Source of the DNA: RYN-230 sp963837515
Lineage (GTDB): Bacteria; Actinomycetota; Actinomycetes; Streptosporangiales; Streptosporangiaceae
Assembly (NCBI GenBank): GCA_963837515.1
Contig: CAWINT010000014.1
Span: 124,001-188,000 of the forward strand
DNA: 64,000 nt
Direction of reading: 5' to 3'
Part shown: piece by piece, positions 27,655 to 36,122 of the stretch
Numbering within the stretch: the stretch's first letter is position 1
How the letters are laid out: every line of letters begins with the position of its first letter
Made by a program: the position numbers and the translations under genes
Notes under the pieces: generated by a model
Seen by the model: only the letters and a program-made list of their open reading frames with translations
Database searches by the model: none
What the model was told of the DNA's origin: nothing

Positions 27655-28620
27655 ATGGCGGGGCAGGGCGACGAACTCCGGCTGGGCTGGCTGGGCACCG
27701 GGCGGATGGGCGTGGAACTGGTCCAGCGGCTGCTGACAGCCGGCTGCGACGTGGCGGTGTACAACCGGACGGCGGCCAAGGCCGAGCCGCTGGCCGAACT
27801 CGGGGCCAAGATCGTTGGCTCCCCCGCCGACCTCGGCGACCGCGATATCGTGTTCGCCACCGTGGGCACCCCGCAGGACCTGCTGGCGGCGGTGCTCGGC
27901 GAGCGCGGCCTGGTCTCCGGCGACGCGGCCCCCGCCATCCTGGTGGACTGCTCGACCGTGTCCGAGGAGGTTTCCCGGCAGGTCCGCGAGCGGCTGGCGG
28001 TGCGCGGCACCGACCTGCTGGCCGCCCCGGTCATGGGCAATCCCAAGGTGGCCAGCGTGGGCCGGCTGACGCTGGCGGTGTCCGGGCCGCGGGCCGCCTA
28101 CGACCGGGCCCGCCCATATCTGGATCTGCTCGGCGCCGGCGCCACCTACGTCGGCGAAGGGGAGCTGGCCCGGACGGTAAAGCTTTGCCATAACCTGTTC
28201 CTCGGCGTCGTCACGCAGTCTCTCGCCGAAGTGACGATCCTGGCCCAGAAGAGCGGCGTGAGCCGGGACGCCTTCCTGACCTGCCTTAATAAGAGCGTCA
28301 TGGGTTCGCCATTCACTCGTTACAAGTCGCCGGCTTTCGTGAACCTGGACTTCCACCCGACCTTCACCGCCACCTTGCTGCGCAAGGACTTCGACCTGGG
28401 GCTGGCCGCGGCCCGGGAGCGTGAAGTGCCGCTGCCGGTGGCAGCGCTGGTGCACCAGATTGTGCAGGCCCTTATTGGCCACGGCTATGGCGACCAGGAT
28501 TTCGCTGCGCTGATCGAACTGGAGGCGCAAGCAGCCGGATTGGCGCTCGAGAGCGAGAATTCCGACATCTCCGACGGACTAACCCCAGCCGACACGAACC
28601 ATGGCAATGCGCTACCGTAA
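27655..28620 (+). CDS. NAD(P)-dependent beta-hydroxyacid dehydrogenase (HIBADH family)
   Basis: A 321-residue oxidoreductase of the 3-hydroxyisobutyrate/tartronate-semialdehyde reductase family. The Rossmann motif LGWLGTGRMGVELVQRLL is at about residues 10-27, the substrate motif reads VDCSTVSEEVSRQV, followed by APVMGNPKVASVGRLTLAVSG, and the catalytic lysine is in LARTVKLCHNLFLG. The ATG at 27655 has a strong GGGGGTGA site; the upstream ATG 27601 is less likely. As first gene of the operon it probably oxidises a hydroxyacid intermediate. Confidence 0.88.
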   Translation: MAGQGDELRLGWLGTGRMGVELVQRLLTAGCDVAVYNRTAAKAEPLAELGAKIVGSPADLGDRDIVFATVGTPQDLLAAVLGERGLVSGDAAPAILVDCSTVSEEVSRQVRERLAVRGTDLLAAPVMGNPKVASVGRLTLAVSGPRAAYDRARPYLDLLGAGATYVGEGELARTVKLCHNLFLGVVTQSLAEVTILAQKSGVSRDAFLTCLNKSVMGSPFTRYKSPAFVNLDFHPTFTATLLRKDFDLGLAAAREREVPLPVAALVHQIVQALIGHGYGDQDFAALIELEAQAAGLALESENSDISDGLTPADTNHGNALP

Positions 28621-28728
28621 CCCACTGTCCTGGCCAGCCCGGGAATGCCGCCGTGGGCCCGATGGGCGCCTGGCGGTGGCGTGGCTGGCCAAATCCACAG
28701 GAGATTCCTGACCCGGAAGGAGGACCGG

Positions 28729-29985
28729 ATGAAACCTCACCGCACCCGGTTCTTGGCTATCCCGGCCGTCACCGCCGCGGCGGCGCTGGCCCTGGCCGCC
28801 TGCAGTAGCGGCGGCAGTAGCGGCGGCAGCAGCAGCACGACCAGCTCGGCGCCGGTCACGATCGGCGCCTCGCTCTCCCAGACCGGCGACTTCTCCGCCG
28901 ACGGTCAGGCGTTCCAGCGCGGCTACGAACTGTGGGCCAGCGAGGTGAACGCGCAGGGCGGGCTGCTCGGCCACAAGGTCAAGCTGACGTTCCTCAACGA
29001 CCAGAGCGACCCGACGACGGTGTCCACCAACTACACCAAGCTGATCACCCAGGACAAGGTGAACTTCGTCTTCGGGCCGTTCTCCACGCTGCTGACCGTC
29101 CCGGCCGCCAAGGTGGCCGCCCGGTACAGCTACGCGTTTCCCGAGGGCGCGGGCGGCGGTCCGGCCGTGTACCAGCTGAACCTGCCGAACCTGTTCAATC
29201 CCAGCCCGCCGATCGCCCAGCAGCTGGTCCCGTTCGCCGACTGGGTGGCCTCGCTGCCGGCCAGCGAGCGGCCGAAGACAGCGGCCTACCCGATGGTGAA
29301 CGACCCGTTCGCCGAGCCGATGACCCAGACCGCGCAGGCCATCCTGCAGAAGGCCGGGGTGAGGACGGTCTACTCGAAAGTCTTCCCGGCCGAGAACCCG
29401 GACTACAAGGCGGGTGCGGACGCGGTCGCGGCCACCAATGCGCAACTGGTCGTCCTCGGGACGGTGGACGTGCCGACGGTGACCGCCTTCATCCAGGCGT
29501 TCGAGCAGCAGCACTACAACCCGAAGATCATCGCCTCCACCGGTGGCCCGGACCAGGGCCAGGACTTCCTCAAGGCGGTCGGGGAGAAGAATGCCACCGG
29601 GATCATGGTGCCCAACGGGTGGTACGGCGGGATCAGCAACCCACTCAGCCAGGCCATGGTCAAGGCCTACATCGCCAAGTACGGCGGCACCCCGTCCGAC
29701 ATCAACGCCGACGTGGCCGAGGGCTACTCGGTGGGTGAGGTGCTGGCGGCCGCGGTCAAGGCGACCAAGAGCCTGGACAACAAGAAGATCATCACCTACC
29801 TGCACAGCGGCGTGACGCTGCAGACGGTGCAGGGCCCGGTCAAGTTCAACAGTTCCGGGGAGAACGTGGTGGCGCAGAAGTTCGTCTTCCAGTGGCAGAG
29901 CGGCGGCAAGTACGTGCAGGTGCTGCCGACCGGCGCGACCGGCTCGGTGGCCATCGTGAATCCGAAGCCGGCCTGGGGCAGCTGA
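28729..29985 (+). CDS. ABC transporter substrate-binding lipoprotein (Leu/Ile/Val type), copy 1
   Basis: A 418-residue secreted lipoprotein. The signal peptide ends in the lipobox LALAACSS with the cysteine at about residue 25, followed by a Ser/Gly linker. The mature part is a type I periplasmic binding fold (VTIGASLSQTGDFSADGQAF, QRGYELWASEVNAQGGLLGH). AAGGAGG precedes the ATG at 28729. It is clearly paralogous to the next gene (for example AAYPMVNDPFAEP versus AAYPMVDDPFADP). Ligands of the family include branched-chain amino acids, amides and aromatic acids; this one is unknown. Confidence 0.9.
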   Translation: MKPHRTRFLAIPAVTAAAALALAACSSGGSSGGSSSTTSSAPVTIGASLSQTGDFSADGQAFQRGYELWASEVNAQGGLLGHKVKLTFLNDQSDPTTVSTNYTKLITQDKVNFVFGPFSTLLTVPAAKVAARYSYAFPEGAGGGPAVYQLNLPNLFNPSPPIAQQLVPFADWVASLPASERPKTAAYPMVNDPFAEPMTQTAQAILQKAGVRTVYSKVFPAENPDYKAGADAVAATNAQLVVLGTVDVPTVTAFIQAFEQQHYNPKIIASTGGPDQGQDFLKAVGEKNATGIMVPNGWYGGISNPLSQAMVKAYIAKYGGTPSDINADVAEGYSVGEVLAAAVKATKSLDNKKIITYLHSGVTLQTVQGPVKFNSSGENVVAQKFVFQWQSGGKYVQVLPTGATGSVAIVNPKPAWGS

Positions 29986-29992
29986 CCGGTGC

Positions 29993-30101
29993 GGTGCGCG
30001 GAGCGCGGCTGGCATCCGGTCCCGCGATCGGCCCAATCCGGGCCATGGCGGGTGCCGGGGGGCATACGGTGCCCCTGACCGCCATGCGCGCTCCGCGCAC
30101 C
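29993..30101 (+). other. Structured spacer between the two binding-protein genes
   Basis: GGTGCGCGGAGCGCG (29993-30007) pairs perfectly with CGCGCTCCGCGCACC (30087-30101), enclosing 79 bases. A second hairpin GGGGCA-tacgg-TGCCCC lies inside (30059-30075). In mRNA this would make a long stem between two cistrons, suited to partial termination or 3'-end protection of the first binding-protein message. Confidence 0.6.
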
Positions 30102-30176
30102 GAGGTCCCCCGGACACCCCGCGTGGGGGAGTGGTGACCGGATGTCTCGGCATGGCCACCAGAAGGGAGACCCCCA

Positions 30177-31421
30177 ATGAGGCGCGACCGCGCCCGCTTC
30201 GTTTCGCTCGCTGCCGTCAGCGCCGCCACCGCGCTGGCCGTGGCGGCTTGCGGCACCGGCAACGCCAGCACCAGCATCAACGCCAGCGGCGGCAACCCGA
30301 TCACGGTCGGCTTCTCGGTCTCGCTGACCGGGCAGTTCTCCGCTGACGGCGTCGCGACCCTGCACGGCTACCAGCTGTGGGCCAGCGACGTCAACCGCAA
30401 CGGCGGCCTGCTCGGCCGTCAGGTCAAGCTCGTGTACCTGAACGACAACAGCGATGAAAAGACCACCGTTCAGGACTACCAGCAGCTGCTCCAGGCCAAG
30501 CACGTGGACCTGACCCTGGCCCCCTTTTCCACCCTGCTCACCTCGGACGCGGCCAAGGTCACCGAGAAGGCGGGCTACGCGCTGCCGGCCGGCTCGGCCG
30601 TCGGCGAGCTGGTCTACAGCCTGAAAGATCCCTACCTGTTCAGCGTCAGCGTCCCGGCCGCGCAGCAGCTGCAGCCGTTCGCCACCTGGGTGAAGAACCT
30701 GCCGGACGGCCAGCGCCCCAGGACCGCCGCCTACCCGATGGTGGACGACCCGTTCGCCGACCCCCCGGTGATGACCACTCAGGCCGAGCTGCAGAACGCC
30801 GGGATCAGGACCGTCTACTCGAACGCCAGCCACCCGGCCGACAGCGGCCTGGGCAGGATCGCGCAGACGGTGGCCAGCAAGTCCCCGGACCTGGTCGTGC
30901 TCGGCTCGGTGGACGTGCCGGGGGTGGCGACCTTCCTGCACACCTTCCAGGCCGCCAACTACACGCCGAAGATCTTCATCGCCACCGGCGGCCCGGACCA
31001 GGGCCAGGCGTTCCTGAACGCCGTCGGGCGCAGCGGGTCCGAGGCGGTGATGGTGCCCAACGGCTGGTACGGCCAGGAGGCGAACGCGCTCAGCCACGTC
31101 ATGGTGCAGGACTACATCGCCAAGTTCGGCGGCACCGTCTCCGACATCAACGCGGACGTGGCCGAGGCCTACTCGGCGGGCGAGACGCTGGCCGCCGCGA
31201 TCAAGGGCACGGGCCAGGTGGACAACGCCGCGATCAAGCAGTACCTGCACACCCACACCGTGCAGACCGCCGAGGGCCCGGCCCAGTTCGACAACGTGGG
31301 CAAGAACACCAAGGCGGTGGGCAACTCGTTCATCTTCCAGTGGAAGGACGGTCACTTCTTCGAGGTGCTGGGGCCCGGGTCCGGCCACGAGCAGGTGGAG
31401 GTGCCCAAGCCGCGCCTGTAA
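30177..31421 (+). CDS. ABC transporter substrate-binding lipoprotein (Leu/Ile/Val type), copy 2
   Basis: A 414-residue lipoprotein with lipobox ALAVAACGTG (cysteine at about residue 24) and the same type I binding fold as its upstream neighbour: ITVGFSVSLTGQFSADGVAT, then LHGYQLWASDVNRNGGLLGR. Shared stretches such as DVPGVATFLHTFQAANYTPK and TGGPDQGQAFLNAVG show tandem duplication and divergence. AGAAGGGAGA precedes the ATG. Two binding proteins with one permease/ATPase set suggest two related ligands or two affinities. Confidence 0.9.
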   Translation: MRRDRARFVSLAAVSAATALAVAACGTGNASTSINASGGNPITVGFSVSLTGQFSADGVATLHGYQLWASDVNRNGGLLGRQVKLVYLNDNSDEKTTVQDYQQLLQAKHVDLTLAPFSTLLTSDAAKVTEKAGYALPAGSAVGELVYSLKDPYLFSVSVPAAQQLQPFATWVKNLPDGQRPRTAAYPMVDDPFADPPVMTTQAELQNAGIRTVYSNASHPADSGLGRIAQTVASKSPDLVVLGSVDVPGVATFLHTFQAANYTPKIFIATGGPDQGQAFLNAVGRSGSEAVMVPNGWYGQEANALSHVMVQDYIAKFGGTVSDINADVAEAYSAGETLAAAIKGTGQVDNAAIKQYLHTHTVQTAEGPAQFDNVGKNTKAVGNSFIFQWKDGHFFEVLGPGSGHEQVEVPKPRL

Positions 31422-31510
31422 CCGGGGCCGATCCGCCGGGTGCACCGGCCGCGCGCCCCACCACGCGAACCGCCAGGTAATCAAGCAGGAATGAAGGGCA
31501 TGAAGCGGAG

Positions 31511-32395
31511 ATGGGACGCGAACTCACCCAGGCCATCGTCGACGGGATACTCGGCGGTGGGATCTACGCGCTGATGGCGGTCGGGCTGACGCTGATCTTC
31601 GGCGTCCTCGACATCATCAACGTCGCCCAGGGCATCCTGGTCGTGCTGGGCGCCTACCTCAGCTACGTGCTGTCGGTGCACCTGCACCTCGACCTGTTCG
31701 TGGGCCTGCTGGTGACCGTTCCCGCCATGTTCTGCGTCGGGATCGCGATCCAGTGGGCCTTCATCAGGCCGCTGCGTGGCCGGGAGCGCACCTCCATGTC
31801 GCTGCTGGCCACGTATGCGGTGGCGATCATCATCGAGGGTGCGCTCTACCTGGTGTTCGGGGCCAACGACACCAACCTGACCGCCAGCTACGTCACCAAC
31901 GGCCCCAAGGTGTTCGGTTTCTACCTCGACTACATCTACATCTACGGCTTCGGCATGGCGGTGCTGCTCGTGGCGGGCATCTACTGGATGCTGTACCGGA
32001 CTCAGTTCGGCCGCAGTGTCCGGGCAACCATGCAGGACCGGGTCGCGGCCCGGGTGATCGGGATCAACGTCAACCGGGTGCAGATGCTGACGTTCGGCTT
32101 CGGGGTGGCGGTCACCGCCGTCGGCGGCATGGTGTTCGGTGCCACTGGCGGCGGGTTCAACCCGAATACCGGGTATGACCTCATCTCCCGGCTGCTCGCC
32201 ATCATCATCCTCGGCGGCCTGGGCAGCATCGCCGGCGCCATGATCGCCGCCATCTTCATGATCACGCTGGAGGGAGTCGTGGACGTCATCTGGTCCCCGA
32301 GCTGGTCAGTGGTGGTGTTCTACGGAGCGCTCGTCCTCATGCTGGCCTTCCGGCCGCAAGGACTGCTCGGCCAGCGGGCGGTGCGGGCCCAGTGA
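31511..32395 (+). CDS. LivH-type branched-chain amino acid ABC permease
   Basis: A 294-residue inner-membrane permease. The N-terminal motif AIVDGILGGGIYALMAVGLT leads into LIFGVLDIINVAQGILVVLG, characteristic of LivH, and ARVIGINVNRVQMLTFGFGV is the EAA-like cytoplasmic loop. It pairs with the LivM-type permease that starts four bases before its stop codon. The signature is for the family; the ligand need not be an amino acid. Confidence 0.9.
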   Translation: MGRELTQAIVDGILGGGIYALMAVGLTLIFGVLDIINVAQGILVVLGAYLSYVLSVHLHLDLFVGLLVTVPAMFCVGIAIQWAFIRPLRGRERTSMSLLATYAVAIIIEGALYLVFGANDTNLTASYVTNGPKVFGFYLDYIYIYGFGMAVLLVAGIYWMLYRTQFGRSVRATMQDRVAARVIGINVNRVQMLTFGFGVAVTAVGGMVFGATGGGFNPNTGYDLISRLLAIIILGGLGSIAGAMIAAIFMITLEGVVDVIWSPSWSVVVFYGALVLMLAFRPQGLLGQRAVRAQ

Positions 32396-33498
32396 GTGCG
32401 CCGACGACCGCGATGCAGCGGATGCTGGACGGCCGCCGCGGCGACGCCGTTCGCTATGGCGGGCCGGCCCTGCTGGTCGTGATCGCCGCCGTGTTCCCGC
32501 TCGTGGTCACCAACGTGCTAGACACCCAGATCGCCGTGTACACGCTGATCTACGTCGGGGCGGTGGTGGCCTGGAACCTGTTCTCCGGATACTCCGGTTA
32601 CGTCTCCCTGGGGCATGCGGTGTTCTTCGGCAGCGGCGCGTACACCGTGGGCCTGCTAGCCCAGCAGTGGAAACTGCCCGGCGGCGACATCTTCGCCCTG
32701 CTGCCGCTGGGCGGGCTGGTGGCCGCGCTGATCGCGGTGCCGTTCGGGCTGATCGCGCTCCGTGTGCAGCGGCACACCTTCGTCGTGATCACCATCGCTA
32801 TCTTTTTCATCTTCCAGTTGCTCGCGTTCAACCTCTCCTTCACCCACGGGGTCAACGGCCTCAGCTCGCCGTTCTTCCTGTGGGGCGCGGACACCTACAA
32901 CACCCCGTTCTACTACGCCGCACTGATCATCGCGGTCGGTGTCATCGTGCTGTCCTGGCTGATCCGCAATTCCCGGTTCGGCCTGCAGCTGCTGGCCATC
33001 CGGGACGACGAGGGCCGGGCCCGTGGCCTGGGCGTGCGGACGATGCGGGTCAAGCTCACCGCGTTCGTCATCTCGGCCGGCATCACCGGCATGCTCGGCG
33101 GGCTGTGGTGGTACTTCCTCGGCCAGGCGCTGCCGCAGACCGCGTTCAACCCGCTGTTCGACGTCACCGTCGCACTGATGGCCTTCCTCGGCGGATTCGG
33201 CACGCTGGTCGGGCCGATCCTCGGCGCGCTGATACTCGAGCCGGTGCTGCAGTGGGAGGCCATTACGTTCAGCGGTAAGGCGTCCTACTACGGCGAGATG
33301 GCGCTCGGGGCGCTGTTCCTGGTAGTGATCTTGTTCCTGCCGCGCGGCATCGTCCCCACCGGCCGTGAGCTGCTGTCCCGCTGGCAGGCCCGGCGCAGGC
33401 AGCGCCGGGAGGAAGCGGCTGCGGCCGGCGGCGCGCCGTCGGCGGCGGGGACGGCCGTGCCGAGCGCCAGCCCGTCGAGTTCGGAGAGCGTCCGATGA
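32392..33498 (+). CDS. LivM-type branched-chain amino acid ABC permease
   Basis: A 368-residue permease starting at a GTG that overlaps the livH-like stop (GTGA). LivM signatures include AWNLFSGYSGYVSLGHAVFF and LLAIRDDEGRARGLGVRTMR, followed by KLTAFVISAGITGMLGGLWW. The last 45 residues are a polar, alanine/serine-rich tail. It forms the channel with the LivH-type protein and couples to the two ATPases downstream, the first of which overlaps it by four bases. Confidence 0.9.
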   Translation: MSAPTTAMQRMLDGRRGDAVRYGGPALLVVIAAVFPLVVTNVLDTQIAVYTLIYVGAVVAWNLFSGYSGYVSLGHAVFFGSGAYTVGLLAQQWKLPGGDIFALLPLGGLVAALIAVPFGLIALRVQRHTFVVITIAIFFIFQLLAFNLSFTHGVNGLSSPFFLWGADTYNTPFYYAALIIAVGVIVLSWLIRNSRFGLQLLAIRDDEGRARGLGVRTMRVKLTAFVISAGITGMLGGLWWYFLGQALPQTAFNPLFDVTVALMAFLGGFGTLVGPILGALILEPVLQWEAITFSGKASYYGEMALGALFLVVILFLPRGIVPTGRELLSRWQARRRQRREEAAAAGGAPSAAGTAVPSASPSSSESVR

Positions 33499-34274
33499 CC
33501 ACGCTGCTGCGCACCGAAGGGATAGCCAAGGCGTTCGGCGGGGTTCAGGCCCTCAACGGCGCCAGCCTCGAAGTGGCCGAGGGCAGCATCGCCGGCCTGA
33601 TCGGGCCGAACGGCTCAGGCAAGACCACCCTGTTCAACGTGATCACCGGGTACGAGCGGGTGGATGCGGGCGAGGTGTGGCTGCGGGACAAGCGGATCAC
33701 CAACACCGCGCCGGACAGGGTTTTCGCCGCGGGGATCGGCCGCACCTTCCAGCTCACCCGGGTGTTCTCCCAGCTCACCGTGATGGAGAACATGATCGTC
33801 GCCGCGCAGCACGCCGAGCGCGGCCACGGTTGGCTGCGCAACCCGCTGGCCCGGGCCGGCGGCGCGGCCACCCGGCGGCGGGCGCAGGAACTACTGGAGT
33901 TCACCGGCATCGCCCACCACGCCGGGGCGCTGGCCGAGACCCTGTCCTATGGGCAGCGCAAGCTGCTGGAACTGTCGTATGTGCTGATGGCCAGCCCGTC
34001 GATCGTGCTGCTCGACGAGCCGGCCGGCGGGATCAACCCGACGCTGGTCGGTGCGCTCGGGGACCGGATCCGGCAGCTCAACGAGCAGGGCACCACGTTC
34101 CTCATCGTCGAGCACAACATGGACTTCGTGATGGGCCTGTGCCACGACGTCACGGTCCTGGACTACGGGACGACGGTGGTCAGCGGGCCACCCGACGTGG
34201 TCCGGACCGATCCCCGGGTACTCGACGCCTACCTTGGCACTGCGGAGGACGACGATGACATCCCCGTCGGCTGA
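33495..34274 (+). CDS. LivG-type ABC transporter ATPase
   Basis: A 259-residue ATPase. Walker A is GPNGSGKTTLFNVITGYE (about residues 37-54), the signature is LSYGQRKLLELSYVLM, Walker B is SIVLLDEPAGGINP and the H-loop is FLIVEHNMDFVMGL. The long insertion between Walker A and the signature (TFQLTRVFSQLTVMENMIVA) and the C-terminal BCA_ABC_TP_C-type end are typical of LivG. The ATG overlaps the permease stop as ATGA. Confidence 0.92.
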   Translation: MTTLLRTEGIAKAFGGVQALNGASLEVAEGSIAGLIGPNGSGKTTLFNVITGYERVDAGEVWLRDKRITNTAPDRVFAAGIGRTFQLTRVFSQLTVMENMIVAAQHAERGHGWLRNPLARAGGAATRRRAQELLEFTGIAHHAGALAETLSYGQRKLLELSYVLMASPSIVLLDEPAGGINPTLVGALGDRIRQLNEQGTTFLIVEHNMDFVMGLCHDVTVLDYGTTVVSGPPDVVRTDPRVLDAYLGTAEDDDDIPVG

Positions 34275-35127
34275 CAGCGCCGCGGAGCCCGCGCTCCTGG
34301 TGCAGGACGTGACCGCGGGTTACGGCGGCGGTGACGTGCTGCGCGGCGTCACCATGACGGTCTACGAGCGCGGCATCACCTGCGTGGTCGGGCCGAACGG
34401 GGCGGGCAAGTCCACCCTGCTCGGCTGCATCAGCGGGCTGCTGCGGCCGCGGCTGGGCCAGGTCACCCTGCGTGGCGAGCAGCTGTCCGGCCGGAACCCG
34501 CGCCAGGTGCTGGACGCGGGCGTGGTACTGGTGCCGCAGAATCACAGCCTGTTCCGCGACATGACGGTCCGGGAGAACATCGTCCTCGGCGGCTACATCC
34601 TGCGCGAGCGCGGCCTGGCCGACAAGCGCCTGGGGCACGTGCTGGAGATGTTCCCGCAGGTGACCGAGTGGCTGGGACAGAAAGCCGGCAGCCTGTCCGG
34701 CGGTCAGCAGCGGCTGGTGGAGTTCGCCCGCTGCCTGATGCTGGACCCGACCCTGGTCATCCTGGACGAGCCGTCGGTAGGACTGTCCCCGAAGGTGCTC
34801 AAGTCGGTGTTCGACGCCATCCGGATGATGCATGCCCAGGGCAAGACCATCCTGCTGGTGGAGCAGAACGCGCGGGCCGGGCTGCGGCTGTCCACCCACG
34901 GGGTGGTGCTGGAGAACGGCCAGGTCCGGCTGTCCGGCACCGGCCACGAGGTGCTGAACCACCCGGAGATCGGCGCCCTGTACCTGGGCGGCGCGGTGTC
35001 CGACGCGCCGACCCCGGAGACCCGGGCCGCCGAGGCGCTGGCCGCCGAGCCGGGCCCGGCCGGAGCGGGCCCGGCCGGGCCCGCCCGGACCAGCGCGAAC
35101 GGGACGGCCCCGGGGGCCGCCCGTTGA
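34255..35127 (+). CDS. LivF-type ABC transporter ATPase
   Basis: A 290-residue ATPase with Walker A GPNGAGKSTLLGCISGLL, Q-loop LVPQNHSLFRDMTVRENIVL, signature LSGGQQRLVEFARCLM, Walker B LVILDEPSVGLSP and H-loop LVEQNARAGLRLS. ATG 34255 follows GGAGGACG and overlaps the LivG-type gene by 20 bases. The C-terminal 45 residues are Ala/Pro/Gly-rich. The TGA stop overlaps the TTG start of the amidohydrolase gene. Confidence 0.92.
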   Translation: MTSPSADSAAEPALLVQDVTAGYGGGDVLRGVTMTVYERGITCVVGPNGAGKSTLLGCISGLLRPRLGQVTLRGEQLSGRNPRQVLDAGVVLVPQNHSLFRDMTVRENIVLGGYILRERGLADKRLGHVLEMFPQVTEWLGQKAGSLSGGQQRLVEFARCLMLDPTLVILDEPSVGLSPKVLKSVFDAIRMMHAQGKTILLVEQNARAGLRLSTHGVVLENGQVRLSGTGHEVLNHPEIGALYLGGAVSDAPTPETRAAEALAAEPGPAGAGPAGPARTSANGTAPGAAR

Positions 35128-36110
35128 TCATCGACGCGCACTGCCACGTCATCGTGCCGGAGATGACCCGTGCTCCGGTACCGGAGACGTGGCGGCCCGC
35201 GCTGCGCGTCGAGGACGGCCGCCCGGTGGTCCGCTTCCGCGGCCGCGAGATCAACTCGGTGGTCGCCGAGTTCAGCAACGTGGACATGATGCTGGCCGAC
35301 GCGGCCGGCACCGGCGTCGAGCACCTGCTGCTGTCGCCGTGGATCAACCTGGTTCCGGTTGACGCCGGGCAGGAAGAGGCCCGGCTGGTCTGCCAGGTGC
35401 AGAACGAGGCGCTGTCCGCCGCGGTGGCGGCGCGGCCCGGGCGGCTGTCCGCGGTCGGCGCGGTGCCGCTGCGCTTCCCCAGGCTCGCGGCTCACCACCT
35501 GGATGACCTGCTCGCCGCGGGCCTGCGCGGGGTGGAGGTCCCGTCCAGCGTCGGCGGCCGGTACCTGGGCGACGATTTCTTCCTGCCGTTCTGGGAGGCC
35601 GCGGCGGATACCGGCGCGCTGGTCTTCATCCACCCCACCACGAAGGGTTTCGGCGGGCCGGCGCTGGACGAGTACTACCTGTGGAATTCGGTTGGCAACC
35701 CGCTGGAGACCGCGGTGGCCGCGGCGCACATCGCGATGGCCGGGGTGCTGGAGCGCTTCCCGGGGCTGCGGGTGCTGCTCGCGCACGGCGGTGGGGCGCT
35801 GCCGGTGCTGCGCGGGCGGCTGCGGCACGCCTACACCGTCCGGCCCGAGGCCGCGGCGCGGCTGCAGGACGGCCCGGACGCCTCGCTCGGCCGGTTCTAC
35901 TACGACACCGTGACCCACGACCGTGACCTGCTCGCCGACCTGGTCCGGTTCGTCGGCTCGCCCCACGTCCTGCTTGGCTCGGACCGCCCGTTCGACATGG
36001 GCAGCTACCAGTGTGTCGATGACGTGCGGGGGCTCGGCCTGAACGGCGGCACCGAGGCTATCCTCGGCGGCAATGCGGCGCGGTTGCTGGACCTACCCGC
36101 CCCCGGATGA
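35124..36110 (+). CDS. Amidohydrolase family protein (ACMSD-like)
   Basis: A 328-residue metal-dependent hydrolase/decarboxylase of the amidohydrolase-2 family. The IIDAHCHVIVPEM start carries the HxH metal pair, followed by EVPSSVGGRYLGDDFFLPFW, LVFIHPTTKGFGG, LRVLLAHGGGALPVLRGRLR and the final metal-site aspartate in LLGSDRPFDMGSYQ. The TTG at 35124 overlaps the preceding stop (TTGA) and fits the fold start exactly. Relatives include aminocarboxymuconate-semialdehyde and o-pyrocatechuate decarboxylases. The operon suggests it acts on the imported compound. Confidence 0.82.
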   Translation: MIIDAHCHVIVPEMTRAPVPETWRPALRVEDGRPVVRFRGREINSVVAEFSNVDMMLADAAGTGVEHLLLSPWINLVPVDAGQEEARLVCQVQNEALSAAVAARPGRLSAVGAVPLRFPRLAAHHLDDLLAAGLRGVEVPSSVGGRYLGDDFFLPFWEAAADTGALVFIHPTTKGFGGPALDEYYLWNSVGNPLETAVAAAHIAMAGVLERFPGLRVLLAHGGGALPVLRGRLRHAYTVRPEAAARLQDGPDASLGRFYYDTVTHDRDLLADLVRFVGSPHVLLGSDRPFDMGSYQCVDDVRGLGLNGGTEAILGGNAARLLDLPAPG

Positions 36111-36122
36111 GGAGCCCCCACC

